Below are positions 1 through 9,265 of a stretch of DNA of 64,000 nt, one piece after another (the first letter of the stretch is position 1; the number at the start of each line of letters is the position of its first letter). The stretch comes from Oxynema aestuarii AP17 (GTDB taxonomy: Bacteria; Cyanobacteriota; Cyanobacteriia; Cyanobacteriales; Laspinemataceae), in assembly GCF_012295525.1 (NCBI RefSeq), contig NZ_CP051167.1, positions 124,001 to 188,000 of the forward strand, read 5' to 3'. The notes beneath the pieces are model-generated. The model worked only from the letters and a program-made list of their open reading frames with translations. It did not search any database and was not told the DNA's origin. Both the position numbers and the translations under genes were made by a program.

Positions 1-894
1 AATTTACTCTCTTTGGCGGGAGTGCGTGCTTTGGGAAAACCGCGACCGTCCGAAGATGGAGGGGCAATTATTCTCAATACCAAAAGTGGTAAACTCTGCG
101 TCGGCGCGCTGCCGTTTGCTTCGGAACGGCGAATGCTAGATGCATCCAGTTTGTGGATGGAAGATGAAGAAGTCCAAAATGCGAGTTATCGCTCGGCGAT
201 CGCCGCTCTTTTTAAAGATTTAACGAGTTGGTTTGCGCCCGATCGCGTTAATATTCTCATGGGACACTTGGCGATAGAAGGAGCAAAACTGGCCGAATCC
301 GAAGTGATGTATTACAGTCAAGATAAATACGCCCTCGGCGAGCAAACATTGCCCGAGCAAGCGCAATATATCGCCCTCGGACATATTCATATTCACCAAC
401 AAGTTCGCGCCAGTGCGCCGACTTATTACTCCGGATCTTTGATTCAAATTGATTTCGGCGAGGCGGAACAAGAAAAAGGCTTTTGTTTGATTGAAGTCGA
501 ACCGGGAGGGGAGGCAAAAGTTGAATTCAAACCCGTTTTATGTCAAAGACCGTTAAAACAATTGTTTTGTGATTTAGACAATTTAGAGGAAACCTTAGAA
601 GCGAATCGCTACCATCCCGGTTTTCTCAAAGTTATTGTCAATTTAGACAGTCCGGTGATGGGATTGGGCGATCGCGTGCGCCAGATTTGCCCGCAAACCC
701 TGCAAATCGTACCGAATTATCCCGAAAAACGCTATTTCCGACGGTCTAGACCGCGCGATCGCGATCGCTTCGATCCGATCGCCGAATTCGAGAACTATTA
801 CCGCGACACCCACGGGAGAACTGCCCCGGCGGCGGTGGTGGGAGAGTTCGAGAACCTCTATCGCAATTTACGGGAAAAGGGGGTCGGCAATTAG
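1..894 (+). CDS. sbcD: Exonuclease SbcD-like metallophosphoesterase, C-terminal part (5' end outside window)
   Basis: The reading frame is open from base 1, so the N-terminus lies upstream of the window. The visible 297 codons carry the late calcineurin-type metallophosphoesterase motifs: GHLAIEG (bases 261-281), GHIHIHQ (about 379-400) and YSGSLIQIDFGE shortly after. These contribute metal ligands. The order GH...GHxH followed by YSGS is that of the nuclease subunit of SbcCD, which with the SbcC ATPase cleaves hairpins and double-strand ends in the cytoplasm. The C-terminal part, rich in Arg and acidic residues, fits the capping region. No sbcC follows on the same strand. A different DNA-repair phosphoesterase of the same fold is the main alternative. 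Confidence 0.85.
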   Translation, partial: NLLSLAGVRALGKPRPSEDGGAIILNTKSGKLCVGALPFASERRMLDASSLWMEDEEVQNASYRSAIAALFKDLTSWFAPDRVNILMGHLAIEGAKLAESEVMYYSQDKYALGEQTLPEQAQYIALGHIHIHQQVRASAPTYYSGSLIQIDFGEAEQEKGFCLIEVEPGGEAKVEFKPVLCQRPLKQLFCDLDNLEETLEANRYHPGFLKVIVNLDSPVMGLGDRVRQICPQTLQIVPNYPEKRYFRRSRPRDRDRFDPIAEFENYYRDTHGRTAPAAVVGEFENLYRNLREKGVGN

Positions 895-1027
895 TTCGGG
901 GCGATCGCCACTCGCCAAATCACCTGACTCAAGGGCAATCCTGGGGTATAGTCTACTACGGGATCGGCAGTTTGCCACCATTGGCGCGACCGTCCGATGT
1001 TCAATCATTGTGGTGTGAGGTTTTAGC

Positions 1028-1813
1028 GTGAGAGTAAACCTGATAGCGACGGCGGCGATCGTTGCCATCTTGTCGTTTCCCCATCCATTAATTGCTGGAA
1101 ACCCGCAAGATTTTAGAACTTTAATCGAAACGAGTTCCTGTCCGGGTTGCGATCTGAGTGGGGCGACCCTCAACGATCTAAATTTACAATCCATTAATTT
1201 AGAACGGGCGAATTTACGCCGGGCGAATTTCAGCCGTTCTAAACTGGGGGCGGCGAATTTAAAAGATGCGATGTTAGAAAGTGCTTCGTTTAATTCTGCG
1301 GATCTCAATCAAGCGAATTTAAGCGGGGCAATTCTCAATAGTGCTTTTTTGGATAATGCGATTTTATCCAATGCGAATTTAAGAGGAACGGAATTAAGAA
1401 GTGCTTCTTTACAGCGAGTCTTTTTAGATGATGCGGATTTATCCGGCGCTAAATTAACGCGAGCTACCCTGACGAGTGCATTGATGACTAATGCGATTTT
1501 ACAAAATGCAACGTTGGGAAATGCAAATTTAAGTAATGCGAATTTACGTAATGCCAACTTAAGTGGCGCGACCCTCGCTCATGCCAATCTTAGAGATACA
1601 GATTTAAGGGGAGCTAATTTAAGTCACGCAGATTTTACGAATACCATTTTAACGGGCGCCGATTTAAGCGGAGCCAATTTAACGGGAGCTAATATTTTTT
1701 CGACGTATTTAGGAGATGTTAATTTGTGCGGGGCGACGATGCCGAATGGGATCGTTTGGGAGCGCGGTTGTCCGGTGGAAGAGAATCCGGTAGAAGAGAA
1801 TACAGGTGAATAA
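1028..1813 (+). CDS. Secreted pentapeptide-repeat protein
   Basis: A GTG start gives 261 residues. Residues 1-23 form a signal peptide-like segment (basic start, hydrophobic core, end near PLIAG). From about residue 38 to 245 the protein is almost entirely pentapeptide repeats of the A(D/N)LXX type (ANLRR, ANFSR, ANLSG, ADLSG, ANLTG), predicted to fold as a right-handed quadrilateral beta-helix. Two short Cys-containing stretches (SCPGC near residue 37, CGA and CPV near the end) bracket the helix. Cyanobacteria export many such proteins, and their molecular role is mostly unknown. It stands alone, with about 130 bp before and 176 bp after it. The repeat type is certain; the function is not. 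Confidence 0.9.
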   Translation: MRVNLIATAAIVAILSFPHPLIAGNPQDFRTLIETSSCPGCDLSGATLNDLNLQSINLERANLRRANFSRSKLGAANLKDAMLESASFNSADLNQANLSGAILNSAFLDNAILSNANLRGTELRSASLQRVFLDDADLSGAKLTRATLTSALMTNAILQNATLGNANLSNANLRNANLSGATLAHANLRDTDLRGANLSHADFTNTILTGADLSGANLTGANIFSTYLGDVNLCGATMPNGIVWERGCPVEENPVEENTGE

Positions 1814-1989
1814 AATCATACAGAATAACGGGGAGATAACGGGGACGATCGCCTGTGGAATGCAAGGAGGTTCGGTAGGATGGGGAAAAAAAGGAGCGAA
1901 CGATGAAATTTATGGAAACTTCATTGATAAAAGACATCGATCGTATAGTATTAAAACCGAGCCAAACAAGCGAAAAGTCTGTCTAATCT

Positions 1990-2799
1990 ATGAGCGCACC
2001 TTTTCCTAAACTATCTTCATGGTTCCGCATGAATGCTGCCGTCGAATTTCTGGCAGTTTTATTGTGGGGCGTTCTGCTTGTCAAGTATTGGGTAACGGGG
2101 GAATTGAATATTTTAATTCACCCGAATTATTTCGCCCTGACCGTCATCGGTGGGGTGGTGTTGCTGGTGTTGGCGGGTTGGAAAGTTTGGGAATGGATCG
2201 CCTGGGGGCGATCGCGCTGGGGACGCACCAGTGGGAATAACGGAGCGGCGGCGTCTGGAAATGAGCAGCTCCAACATATCAGCTTGTTTCCGCCGGGGTG
2301 GAGTGCGGCGATTTTGCTGACGGCGGCGATTATGGGGTTGATCTTCGAGCCGCGTGTTTTCAGCAGCGACAAAGCGCTCAATCGAGGGATCGAAGATTTC
2401 ATGCCGATTACGCAAGTGAAGGCGCAGGCATTTGGCAAAGCGACTTCGCCGGAAGATCGATCGCTGGTGGATTGGGTGCGAACCTTGAGCGTGTATCCGG
2501 AACCGGACGCTTATAGCGGTCAACCCGTGAAAGTGACGGGTTTTGTGATTCACCCGCCGGAATTAGGGGAAGAATATTTGTTATTGGCGCGTTATATCAT
2601 CACCTGTTGTGCGGCGGATGCCTATCCGATCGGACTTCCGGTAAAGTTGCCGAAAAACCGCTCGGCGTATCCGTCGGATAGCTGGCTGGAGGTTCGAGGG
2701 AAGATGATCACGGAAACCTTTGACGATCGCCGCCAGTTGACCATTGAAGCCGAGGCGATCGCGCAGATCGAACAGCCAAAAAATCCTTACGAATATTAG
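1990..2799 (+). CDS. TIGR03943-family membrane protein (putative permease partner subunit)
   Basis: 269 residues. Three hydrophobic segments are visible at about 14-34, 47-67 and 97-117. A soluble C-terminal domain follows, containing TGFVIHPPELGEEYLLLARY and then ITCCAADAYPIGLPV, a Cys-Cys pair in a conserved context. This layout matches the TIGR03943/DUF1980 proteins, which are normally encoded next to a YraQ/UPF0718-type permease and are thought to be its partner. No permease is adjacent here, which is unusual: the upstream gene is the pentapeptide protein and the downstream gene a kinase. The ATG at 1990 was chosen because it gives the expected N-terminus (SSWFRMNAAVEFLAVLLWG). A metal or sulfur-compound transport role would be inference only. 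Confidence 0.75.
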   Translation: MSAPFPKLSSWFRMNAAVEFLAVLLWGVLLVKYWVTGELNILIHPNYFALTVIGGVVLLVLAGWKVWEWIAWGRSRWGRTSGNNGAAASGNEQLQHISLFPPGWSAAILLTAAIMGLIFEPRVFSSDKALNRGIEDFMPITQVKAQAFGKATSPEDRSLVDWVRTLSVYPEPDAYSGQPVKVTGFVIHPPELGEEYLLLARYIITCCAADAYPIGLPVKLPKNRSAYPSDSWLEVRGKMITETFDDRRQLTIEAEAIAQIEQPKNPYEY

Positions 2800-2953
2800 T
2801 AGAACAGCGAGGCGATCGCCTCCAGGGATTCGACCGTTGGCTCGGAGATTGCGACCGATTGGTTCGGTTCTACGAATCTATAAAATTTCCAGATTCCGAT
2901 AGGCTGGTACTAACTTTAAAGGCATTCATTTTGGGGAACACTCTCAATTAAGG

Positions 2954-3055
2954 GTGCAGACCGAACCTGTATTGCTCGTCAAAGAGTTGACCGTCGCCAA
3001 AGCCTTGGAGGAGATGGATTTTGATGTACAACTGGCCATTACCGACCCTCAGTGA
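2954..3055 (+). CDS. Possible 33-residue small ORF overlapping the start of the sensor kinase gene
   Basis: A GTG at 2954, preceded by AAGG, opens a 33-codon frame ending in TGA at 3053-3055. The peptide has balanced protein-like composition (contains ELTVAKALEEMDFDVQLAI). It overlaps the first 32 bases of the downstream kinase in a different frame, and the kinase's GGAGGAG ribosome site lies inside it, an arrangement compatible with translational coupling. The same pattern could arise by chance. No family is recognised. Confidence 0.25.
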   Translation: MQTEPVLLVKELTVAKALEEMDFDVQLAITDPQ

Positions 3056-4805
3056 AATATTAGGGATGAGTGAAGCCGAGCGCGACCGTCTACGATCGCC
3101 GTCGGATCCATTTGCCCGGGAGAGGGAAGGCTGGGGCGAGGATGACAGCGTATGGGTAGCAAGGGACTCTGAAGAGAATCGCCCCGAGGGAGTTAAAGCG
3201 GAGGGACAATGGCGGGCGGCGATCGCGGCCCTGAGCGAATTACTGGGGCGCAAAGCCGACCGCGAAGGGGATCGATCCGAGGGGCGATCGCCTCGGGGAA
3301 TCGTTTTATGCGGTCCGCTTCCAGTCCTCGAAGATCGGCGCGTGTTGGCGGATTACGAAACCTGGACATTTTCCGGGGAACCGTTCCCAGGGGTGGCGTG
3401 GTTACCGTCCCAACTGTTACCGACGGGGAGCGGCGAAGCCAATGGTACGGGCGTCGGTCGGTCTGCACGATCCGTACTGCCGTTATTGGCGGGGGATCCG
3501 TTAGCCCGAGAGCAGTTTTGTTTGGTGTTGACCTCGCGCTGGAGTGCGATCGTGGTCGAGGGAGCGGGAGGGAGCGAACGCCCGTTTCAATTTTCCTTCG
3601 ATCCCGAGGCGATCGCCCTGGGATGGCAGGTCTTGCGATCGCGGGTTCTCCTGAGCGGGCGCCCGGAAATCGCCCGGGAACTCGATCGCGCCTTCGCCCG
3701 CTTTACCCCGGTGGCTCCCGATTACAAACTGGTGACGACCTTCAGCCAACTCCTCCTCGATAACTTGTACGATCGGCCTTCGGAGCAGATCGAGACCGTG
3801 GCAGTTTACGAGGGCGAACGTCCTTCTAAGACCATTCGGCACCCGGGCGGCGCGAAATTGGTTCCGGTAGGCTCGCGGATGTTGGCATCGGCGATGCTCC
3901 AAAGGAGCCGCTACGCGATCGCCCAGTGGTCCGACGGGACGAACGCCCGCAGCGACGGGGGCGCGGAGTTCGAGGGCAACGCGATCTCCCGTCCGACGCA
4001 CAAATCGAATCGCAATGGAACGGCGGCGAAAGTGGCGACCCCGGCGAGTGCAGACGACAGCGAACGCCCGGGGAGTGGGACTGAGACTGAGGCCGCCGAT
4101 CTCGAATTACTCCAGGCGATCGCCCACGAAGTGCGCACCCCCTTAGCGACGATCCGCACCTTGACCCGCTTGCTGCTCAAACGCAGTGAGAATTTCGACG
4201 ACCGGGCGATCGCGCGCTTGCAGGCGATCGATCGCGAATGCACCGAACAAATCGATCGCTTTGAGTTCATTTTCCGGGCCGTCGAACTGGAAACCTCCAA
4301 TAGCGGGCGCTCTCCGGTTCACCTGACTTCCACTTCCCTCGATCTCGTACTCGACAGTTGCATTCCGCGCTGGCAAAAACAAGCGAGCCGTCGCAACCTC
4401 ACCCTCGATGTCGTCGTCCCGCAAAAAATGCCCCCGGTCGTCAGCGACCCCAACCTGTTAGAACGAGTGTTAACTGGGGCGATCGAAAACTTTACCTGTA
4501 CCCTGCCTGCCGGGAACCACGTGAGAGTTGAAGTCACCCTCGCCGGACATCAACTCAAAGTACAGTTGGAGTGCGAGCCGAACCCGGACGCCCAGACTCA
4601 ACCGTGGTCGATGCCCTTTAGCTCGCGACCGACCCTAAAATCGATCGGCCAGTTGCTGATGTTTCAACCGGAAACAGGCAACCTCAGCCTCAATCTCAAC
4701 GTGACGAAAAATCTGTTTCAAGTCCTCGGCGGCAAGCTGATCGTGCGTCACCGTCCCCAACAAGGGGAGGTGATCGCCATGTTCTTACCCTTGGAACTGG
4801 GGTAA
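3024..4805 (+). CDS. Sensor histidine kinase-like protein with degenerate ATPase domain
   Basis: Start ATG 3024 follows GGAGGAG with a 10-base gap; a TTG lies directly before it. About 593 residues. The N-terminal ~340 residues are soluble, partly low in complexity, with no membrane segment; they resemble cyanobacterial sensory regions, but no named domain can be assigned. The dimerisation/phosphoacceptor motif AHEVRTPLATIRTL places the phosphorylated His near residue 368. The following ATPase region is abnormal. The N-box is reduced to AIENFT, there is no DxGxG motif, and the expected GLGL lid motif reads NLSLNLN. The protein may be phosphorylated by a partner or act as a scaffold. It converges with the complete kinase at 4870-6528, which makes a functional pair plausible, but this is inferred from position. 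Confidence 0.75.
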   Translation: MYNWPLPTLSEILGMSEAERDRLRSPSDPFAREREGWGEDDSVWVARDSEENRPEGVKAEGQWRAAIAALSELLGRKADREGDRSEGRSPRGIVLCGPLPVLEDRRVLADYETWTFSGEPFPGVAWLPSQLLPTGSGEANGTGVGRSARSVLPLLAGDPLAREQFCLVLTSRWSAIVVEGAGGSERPFQFSFDPEAIALGWQVLRSRVLLSGRPEIARELDRAFARFTPVAPDYKLVTTFSQLLLDNLYDRPSEQIETVAVYEGERPSKTIRHPGGAKLVPVGSRMLASAMLQRSRYAIAQWSDGTNARSDGGAEFEGNAISRPTHKSNRNGTAAKVATPASADDSERPGSGTETEAADLELLQAIAHEVRTPLATIRTLTRLLLKRSENFDDRAIARLQAIDRECTEQIDRFEFIFRAVELETSNSGRSPVHLTSTSLDLVLDSCIPRWQKQASRRNLTLDVVVPQKMPPVVSDPNLLERVLTGAIENFTCTLPAGNHVRVEVTLAGHQLKVQLECEPNPDAQTQPWSMPFSSRPTLKSIGQLLMFQPETGNLSLNLNVTKNLFQVLGGKLIVRHRPQQGEVIAMFLPLELG

Positions 4806-4869
4806 AGTATACAAAAAGTACAAAAAGTTGTATAAAACATCGCGCCGGGAGGTTGGCGGCATCGGCAAT

Positions 4870-6528
4870 TTACGGGGAGGGCGAACGCCCGGGGTTGTGC
4901 GCCACAGGCAACAGCACCTTGAAACTCGACCCTTTCCCCACTTGAGCGCGCACGGAAATCGAACCGCCGAAGTGCAGTAATAACTGTTCGACTAACGTTA
5001 ATCCCAATCCAGCACTGTTGGGATATTCCTCGATCGCCTGACGGCCCCGGTAAAACGGCTCGAAAATTTTCTGAACCTCTTGCGGGGGAATCCCGATTCC
5101 GGTATCGCGGACTTCCAGTTGGATGTAATCCCCTTGTTGTTTGGCGATCGCCCACACCTCGCCCCCACTGGGCGTAAATTTAATACTGTTGTGCAGTAAC
5201 TCGATCGCGATCCGTTTGAGCCACTCGCCGACACAAGCCACCGGAGGCAGTCCGTTCGGAATCGTGTAGGCGACCATCACCCCTTTTTCTTGGGCTAAGG
5301 GTTGGTAGGTACTGACAATCGGCGGAATCCAATCGGCGAGACGCAACGGTTCGCGCTTCGGATGCACGTGACTTTCGAGCTGCACCCATTCTAAAAGACC
5401 GTCGATCAGCGACGTTTGGCGATCGCACGATTCTTGCAGCAACAGGCGATAACGCTGACTTTGGGCGACCTTTAACTTGCGCGAATTGAGCAAGGTCAGC
5501 GCCGTTTTCATATTCGTCAACGGCGTTCGCAACTCCTGACCCAAATTGTGCAGGAGTTCGTTTTTTAATTGAAGACTTTGGTGCAGTTCTTGATTTTCCT
5601 GTTGCAACGCCTGCACGGAAATCGTATTAAAACATTCCTGACGCCAGAGTTCCTCTTGACATTGAATCTGTTTGCTGGTCAGTTGTCCCAACAAGGTTAA
5701 ATCGGGAATCGGCGTTACCAGTTCCCCAAAGCGCTTATCCCATTTCTCTTTCAAGGCATTGCACGCCATTTGAGCCGAATTCACCTCCTGTCCCTCGCTG
5801 CTGGATGACTCATTTTCTGAGGGGTCGGACTCTCGGTCTGAAAGCGGAATGCACTGCATCTCAGTTAGGGCGTCTTTCAAACCGTCGAGAACCCGTTGAA
5901 TCGTTTCGCCATCGAAACAATGGATGCCTAACAGAGGTAATTGGGGATCTAAAGGCGGGGATTCTCGGTCTCGCAACCGCGAATACGCTAACGAGGGATG
6001 CTGGTAGGCCAAAATGAGTACGTGCAGTTTCGGCGACAGCACGATTAAAAAAAATTCTCGACTGAGCGCACTCCCGACGGGTAACTCGATTTGACACAGA
6101 GGCGAGAGGTGTTTTTCGGGAATGAGGATGGTTCCTTCGTCGCCAATGAGGGAGGTTTCGTTAAGTTGGTCTTGAATGTGGCGGTGATGCCACTGGACGA
6201 GGGGGTCTTCAGACCCAGGGGCGCCAGCTCCCGGGCGATCGCCTAGCCTCTGTGCAGGAGGATCGCCGATCGCCTCGTTTTGGCACAGATAAATCGGTTC
6301 GCAACTATCGACCCATTCTCGATAGCGGGCGATCGCCGTTTGCCACTCGCACCACGACGGCAGTTTGACCCACAAGGTCGCCGCAATTTTCTGCTCGACG
6401 AGTAAATCGAGGGTGGCACTCACTAGGGCTTTGAAGGTGAGCGGGCTGATTTGTAGCGGTTGAGGAGGAGCGATCGCACCCAAAGCGCAATCGTACAGGG
6501 AAACCTCCCGAGGATCTGATGGATTCAT
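4870..6528 (-). CDS. Cytoplasmic sensor histidine kinase
   Basis: 552 residues when started at the ATG that gives MNPSDPREVSLYD; a further in-frame ATG 12 codons upstream (6564) is possible, and neither has a clear ribosome site. The N-terminal ~230 residues form a soluble sensory region of DICT-like character (SLYDCALGAI, WVKLPSWCEW, YLCQNEAI); that assignment is tentative. A helical stretch precedes the H-box GQELRTPLTNMKTAL. All ATP-binding boxes are intact: N-box ELLHNSIKFTPSGG, G1 DTGIGIPP, F-box FEPFYRG and G2 SAGLGLTLVEQLL. It should therefore be an active autokinase. No response regulator gene adjoins it. It converges with the degenerate kinase gene, with 64 bp between the stops. Confidence 0.85.
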   Translation of the reverse strand: MNPSDPREVSLYDCALGAIAPPQPLQISPLTFKALVSATLDLLVEQKIAATLWVKLPSWCEWQTAIARYREWVDSCEPIYLCQNEAIGDPPAQRLGDRPGAGAPGSEDPLVQWHHRHIQDQLNETSLIGDEGTILIPEKHLSPLCQIELPVGSALSREFFLIVLSPKLHVLILAYQHPSLAYSRLRDRESPPLDPQLPLLGIHCFDGETIQRVLDGLKDALTEMQCIPLSDRESDPSENESSSSEGQEVNSAQMACNALKEKWDKRFGELVTPIPDLTLLGQLTSKQIQCQEELWRQECFNTISVQALQQENQELHQSLQLKNELLHNLGQELRTPLTNMKTALTLLNSRKLKVAQSQRYRLLLQESCDRQTSLIDGLLEWVQLESHVHPKREPLRLADWIPPIVSTYQPLAQEKGVMVAYTIPNGLPPVACVGEWLKRIAIELLHNSIKFTPSGGEVWAIAKQQGDYIQLEVRDTGIGIPPQEVQKIFEPFYRGRQAIEEYPNSAGLGLTLVEQLLLHFGGSISVRAQVGKGSSFKVLLPVAHNPGRSPSP

Positions 6529-6890
6529 AAATGAGGAGCTAAGGAAAACAGAAGATGCCGCCATGAACGCCCCACGACGTTGACCGGAACCGATCGCGCC
6601 ATGCCTGACAATCGTGCGATCGAGAATTTGGCGAATTCATCCTGAAGGGGGATGGCAAATCGAAATCGGTTCTCTACTTGTTTGGGGTGAATCCAGTGTA
6701 ACAAGATCGTGAAAGGATCGAATTTTCCCAGGGAGGAACGGCAATCGGTTTGAGCGACGGTCCGATCTTTAGCCAGTGGACAACCCACGCCGAACCCGAC
6801 GGGTCCGGCGTGGGAAAAGATAACTGAAAGTTTTCAGATTTTCAGATTTTCAGAAATTTTCACAATTGCATTTGGCAGAAGCGATCGCTA
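6529..6890. other. Intergenic region with a strong hairpin and a short tandem repeat
   Basis: No convincing gene is present. A long hairpin has a 9-bp outer stem (CCCACGCCG 6784-6792 with CGGCGTGGG 6806-6814) and an inner ACCC/GGGT stem. It lies just past the 3' end of the leftward DUF928 gene and could stop its transcript, but no U-tract follows on that strand. Three perfect tandem copies of TTTTCAGA lie at 6831-6854. Confidence 0.6.
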
Positions 6891-7670
6891 CTAGTCAGCC
6901 GGGGTCGAGGATGTGGAAATCGCTGCTTCCGCCACTTGATTCAAACCGACTTGTTCGAGCAAGGATTGGCGTCGGGCGGCGATCGCCTGATTCTCGGGAT
7001 CGGCTCGGTACGCTTCGGAAATCGCGGCGAGGGCATCATACCACAAGCCCGCTTTCGCATACACTTCGGCGCGATCGCCCGCGCTCATCTGTGGGGTGAC
7101 CTCTGTTTCCACCGCCTCGGTACGGTCCGCCCGTTGGATCCATGCTTGAGCGAAAATATCGCTCGATCTACGATTTTCGTTGCAAATTACCGTAACGGAC
7201 CACCGATATTTTTTACCCGCTTCTAATTGAGGTAACTCTTCCGGTAAGGTCACGCTGCCGACCCCTGCTTTCACGTCGTCTAAGGTTTTCGTCAACAGAG
7301 GTTGAGCCACTCCCGGCTCGACCAAACTAAATTCTACCGCCACTTCCGGCGCTTCGGACAGGTGCCAGGAAAAGGTCGGATGTCCCGAAGCCGTCAGTCC
7401 GGTGTGGTCGTCGGGAACCAGCAAGGTGAGCGACAGGGGTGCCGCCTCGGTCACCGCTTCGTTGCAGCCTCTCGAACCCGTACCCCGCGAGGCTTTCGGC
7501 GCATCTAAATCTTGGGGCGGCGAATAGCTCAGGTTCGTTTCCAGGGCGATCGCTGCTGGAGTCAATCCCCCCAGGTTGGACCCATTCCAATGGGCACCCG
7601 TCATTTGCAGCAGAACGACCGAAGCCGTTCCGGAGAGAAGTGTTGCGAGTTTGCGGGACTTGAGGATCAT
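6891..7670 (-). CDS. DUF928 domain exported protein
   Basis: 260 residues from the ATG giving MILKSRKLATLLSG; a TTG five codons upstream is rejected because GGAG in that region serves the ATG. The N-terminus has a basic stretch and a hydrophobic segment (TLLSGTASVVLLQMTG), so export is likely. The core matches the cyanobacterial DUF928 pattern: an early RGTGSRGC box, SLTLLVPDDHTGLTASGHPTFSWHL, then PxLEAGKKYRWSVTVICN and GLWYDALAAISE near the C-terminus. The last segment resembles a TPR-like helix pair. DUF928 genes in cyanobacteria often accompany CHAT, CHASE2 or haemagglutinin-type genes; here the nearest CHAT gene is about 10 kb away. The function is unknown. Confidence 0.8.
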   Translation of the reverse strand: MILKSRKLATLLSGTASVVLLQMTGAHWNGSNLGGLTPAAIALETNLSYSPPQDLDAPKASRGTGSRGCNEAVTEAAPLSLTLLVPDDHTGLTASGHPTFSWHLSEAPEVAVEFSLVEPGVAQPLLTKTLDDVKAGVGSVTLPEELPQLEAGKKYRWSVTVICNENRRSSDIFAQAWIQRADRTEAVETEVTPQMSAGDRAEVYAKAGLWYDALAAISEAYRADPENQAIAARRQSLLEQVGLNQVAEAAISTSSTPAD

Positions 7671-8143
7671 AAAACCAGGCTCCAAATCTTGATTCTCTTA
7701 ATCGTGGCTAACTATCCGATATTGTTTTTTCAATGCACCAGTATCTTAGCGGCGATCTTTCCTGTAATAGACGGGGGCGGACAGTTTTTCTATTTTCGCG
7801 AACTGTCTACTACTCGATCTGTATTTCCGTTTTTACAATTATACCGATCGCTGCTGCAATCATCCGACAAGAAAGGACTAATTTTACTGACTTTTTTGTA
7901 AAGTTTTCTTGAATTTTTATCGCCTTCGTCAAAAATGCTCGGACTCAGGACTCACTTGAGTGCGAGAGTATCGACCAATAAAAGCTCAAAACTCAAAGTA
8001 AACCAATACGCCAAAAACCAAATCATGGCCACGACCAAAGTCATCTGCGATCGTGACCTTTGACCCTAGGCAAAACCCAAGGGTTCTAACTACAGTAAAT
8101 ATATACTGCTTTCCAGACACACTTATCCCGCGAGGTAATCGGC
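7671..8143. promoter_or_regulatory. Divergent intergenic region with candidate operator near the hydrolase start
   Basis: 473 bp between the divergent DUF928 and serine hydrolase genes, AT-rich around 7700-7920. An inverted repeat CAGTA-N6-TACTG (8093-8108) lies 36 bp before the hydrolase start and contains a -10-like TATACT (8102-8107). No good -35 sits 17 bp upstream. A promoter with an overlapping operator is possible but unproven. No gene is seen. Confidence 0.3.
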
Positions 8144-9265
8144 GTGACTTCAACTGCAACCGATCTCAAAACTCTACTCGAACCCCTAATTACCCCTTGG
8201 ATAACCCGTAAAAACGATCTTAACTTAGCGATCGGTGTGGTTCGAGGCGAACGGCGTCAAATCGCCGCTTGGGGTACCTTACAGCCGTCTGGAAAAACAA
8301 CCGATGACAAAACCTTGTTTGAAATTGGCTCAGTGACCAAAGTTTTTACAACAACTCTGTTAGCGATGTTGGTCGAACAAGGAAAGTTAGCTTTAGAAAC
8401 CCCCGTGAATCAATTGGGTACGGCTTATCAAAAATTACCGGATACAGTCACTTTAGAAAGCTTAGCAACCCATACGTCCGGGTTGCCCCGATTGCCCTCA
8501 AACTTAGCTAAATCCGTCCGTCAAGATCCCAATAATCCTTATAACGCTTACAGCATTGAGGATTTGTACGAATACTTGCAAACCTGGGACAATCAACCGG
8601 GGAAAACTACAGGAAAAATCAGTTATTCTAACTTGGGGGTGGGACTGTTAGGACATATTCTCAGCGAACAACTGGGACAATCTTATGAAGAGGCGATCGC
8701 GCAGTATATTTGTAATCCTTTGAACTTATCGGATACTTGCATTACTTTAAATGCGGAACGACAACAGCGATTTGCCCTCGGCTACAACGAAGATGGAAAA
8801 CCCGTCAAACCTTGGGATTTACCCACTTTAGCAGGAGCCGGAGCCTTGCGTTCCACCGCGACGGATTTACTAACCTTTGTCGCCGCAAATTGGCAATCCC
8901 CATCCTTCGCAACCCTCAAAACTCGTGAATTACGTTATCGAGAATTTGCCCCCAATTCCGGTTTATACGGCGTTATCGAAAAAGTGGGAAATTGGGTACA
9001 AAAATGGCGGGGTCAACCTTTAGTCCAGCGAGAAACCAGGGGAATTGGCTTGGGATGGATGGTGGAATATTTACCCATGCGCGATCGCGAGGTTTGTACT
9101 CATACAGGCGGAACTGCCGGACATCGGGCATTTTGCGGATTTATCGCGGAAACTCAGACGGGGGTCGTCGTTCTGTCAAATTATGGGGATGATTTCGCCA
9201 GCCTATTCGGACGATATGCCATTGATAAAGTGGGGTTAAAAATCTTAGAAATGCTGGAAATCTAA
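8144..9265 (+). CDS. Serine hydrolase of the class C beta-lactamase / penicillin-binding fold
   Basis: GTG start with GAGGTAAT 6-13 bases upstream; 373 residues. All three active-site motifs of the family are present: SxxK as S63-V-T-K66 (FEIGSVTKVF), YxN as Y161-S-N163, and the KTG-equivalent as H320-T-G-G (THTGGTAGHRAF). The HTGG form is usual for esterase- or peptidase-type members (AmpH, EstB-like) rather than true antibiotic lactamases. No signal peptide or membrane segment is seen, so the protein appears cytoplasmic, which argues against a wall-remodelling role unless it is exported by another route. It is a single gene. The substrate cannot be read from the sequence. Confidence 0.9.
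   Translation: MTSTATDLKTLLEPLITPWITRKNDLNLAIGVVRGERRQIAAWGTLQPSGKTTDDKTLFEIGSVTKVFTTTLLAMLVEQGKLALETPVNQLGTAYQKLPDTVTLESLATHTSGLPRLPSNLAKSVRQDPNNPYNAYSIEDLYEYLQTWDNQPGKTTGKISYSNLGVGLLGHILSEQLGQSYEEAIAQYICNPLNLSDTCITLNAERQQRFALGYNEDGKPVKPWDLPTLAGAGALRSTATDLLTFVAANWQSPSFATLKTRELRYREFAPNSGLYGVIEKVGNWVQKWRGQPLVQRETRGIGLGWMVEYLPMRDREVCTHTGGTAGHRAFCGFIAETQTGVVVLSNYGDDFASLFGRYAIDKVGLKILEMLEI

Noticed and set aside
1806-2009. 67-codon frame between the pentapeptide and TIGR03943 genes
   Set aside because: Starts inside the end of the previous gene and overlaps the next start; composition not protein-like and no ribosome site.
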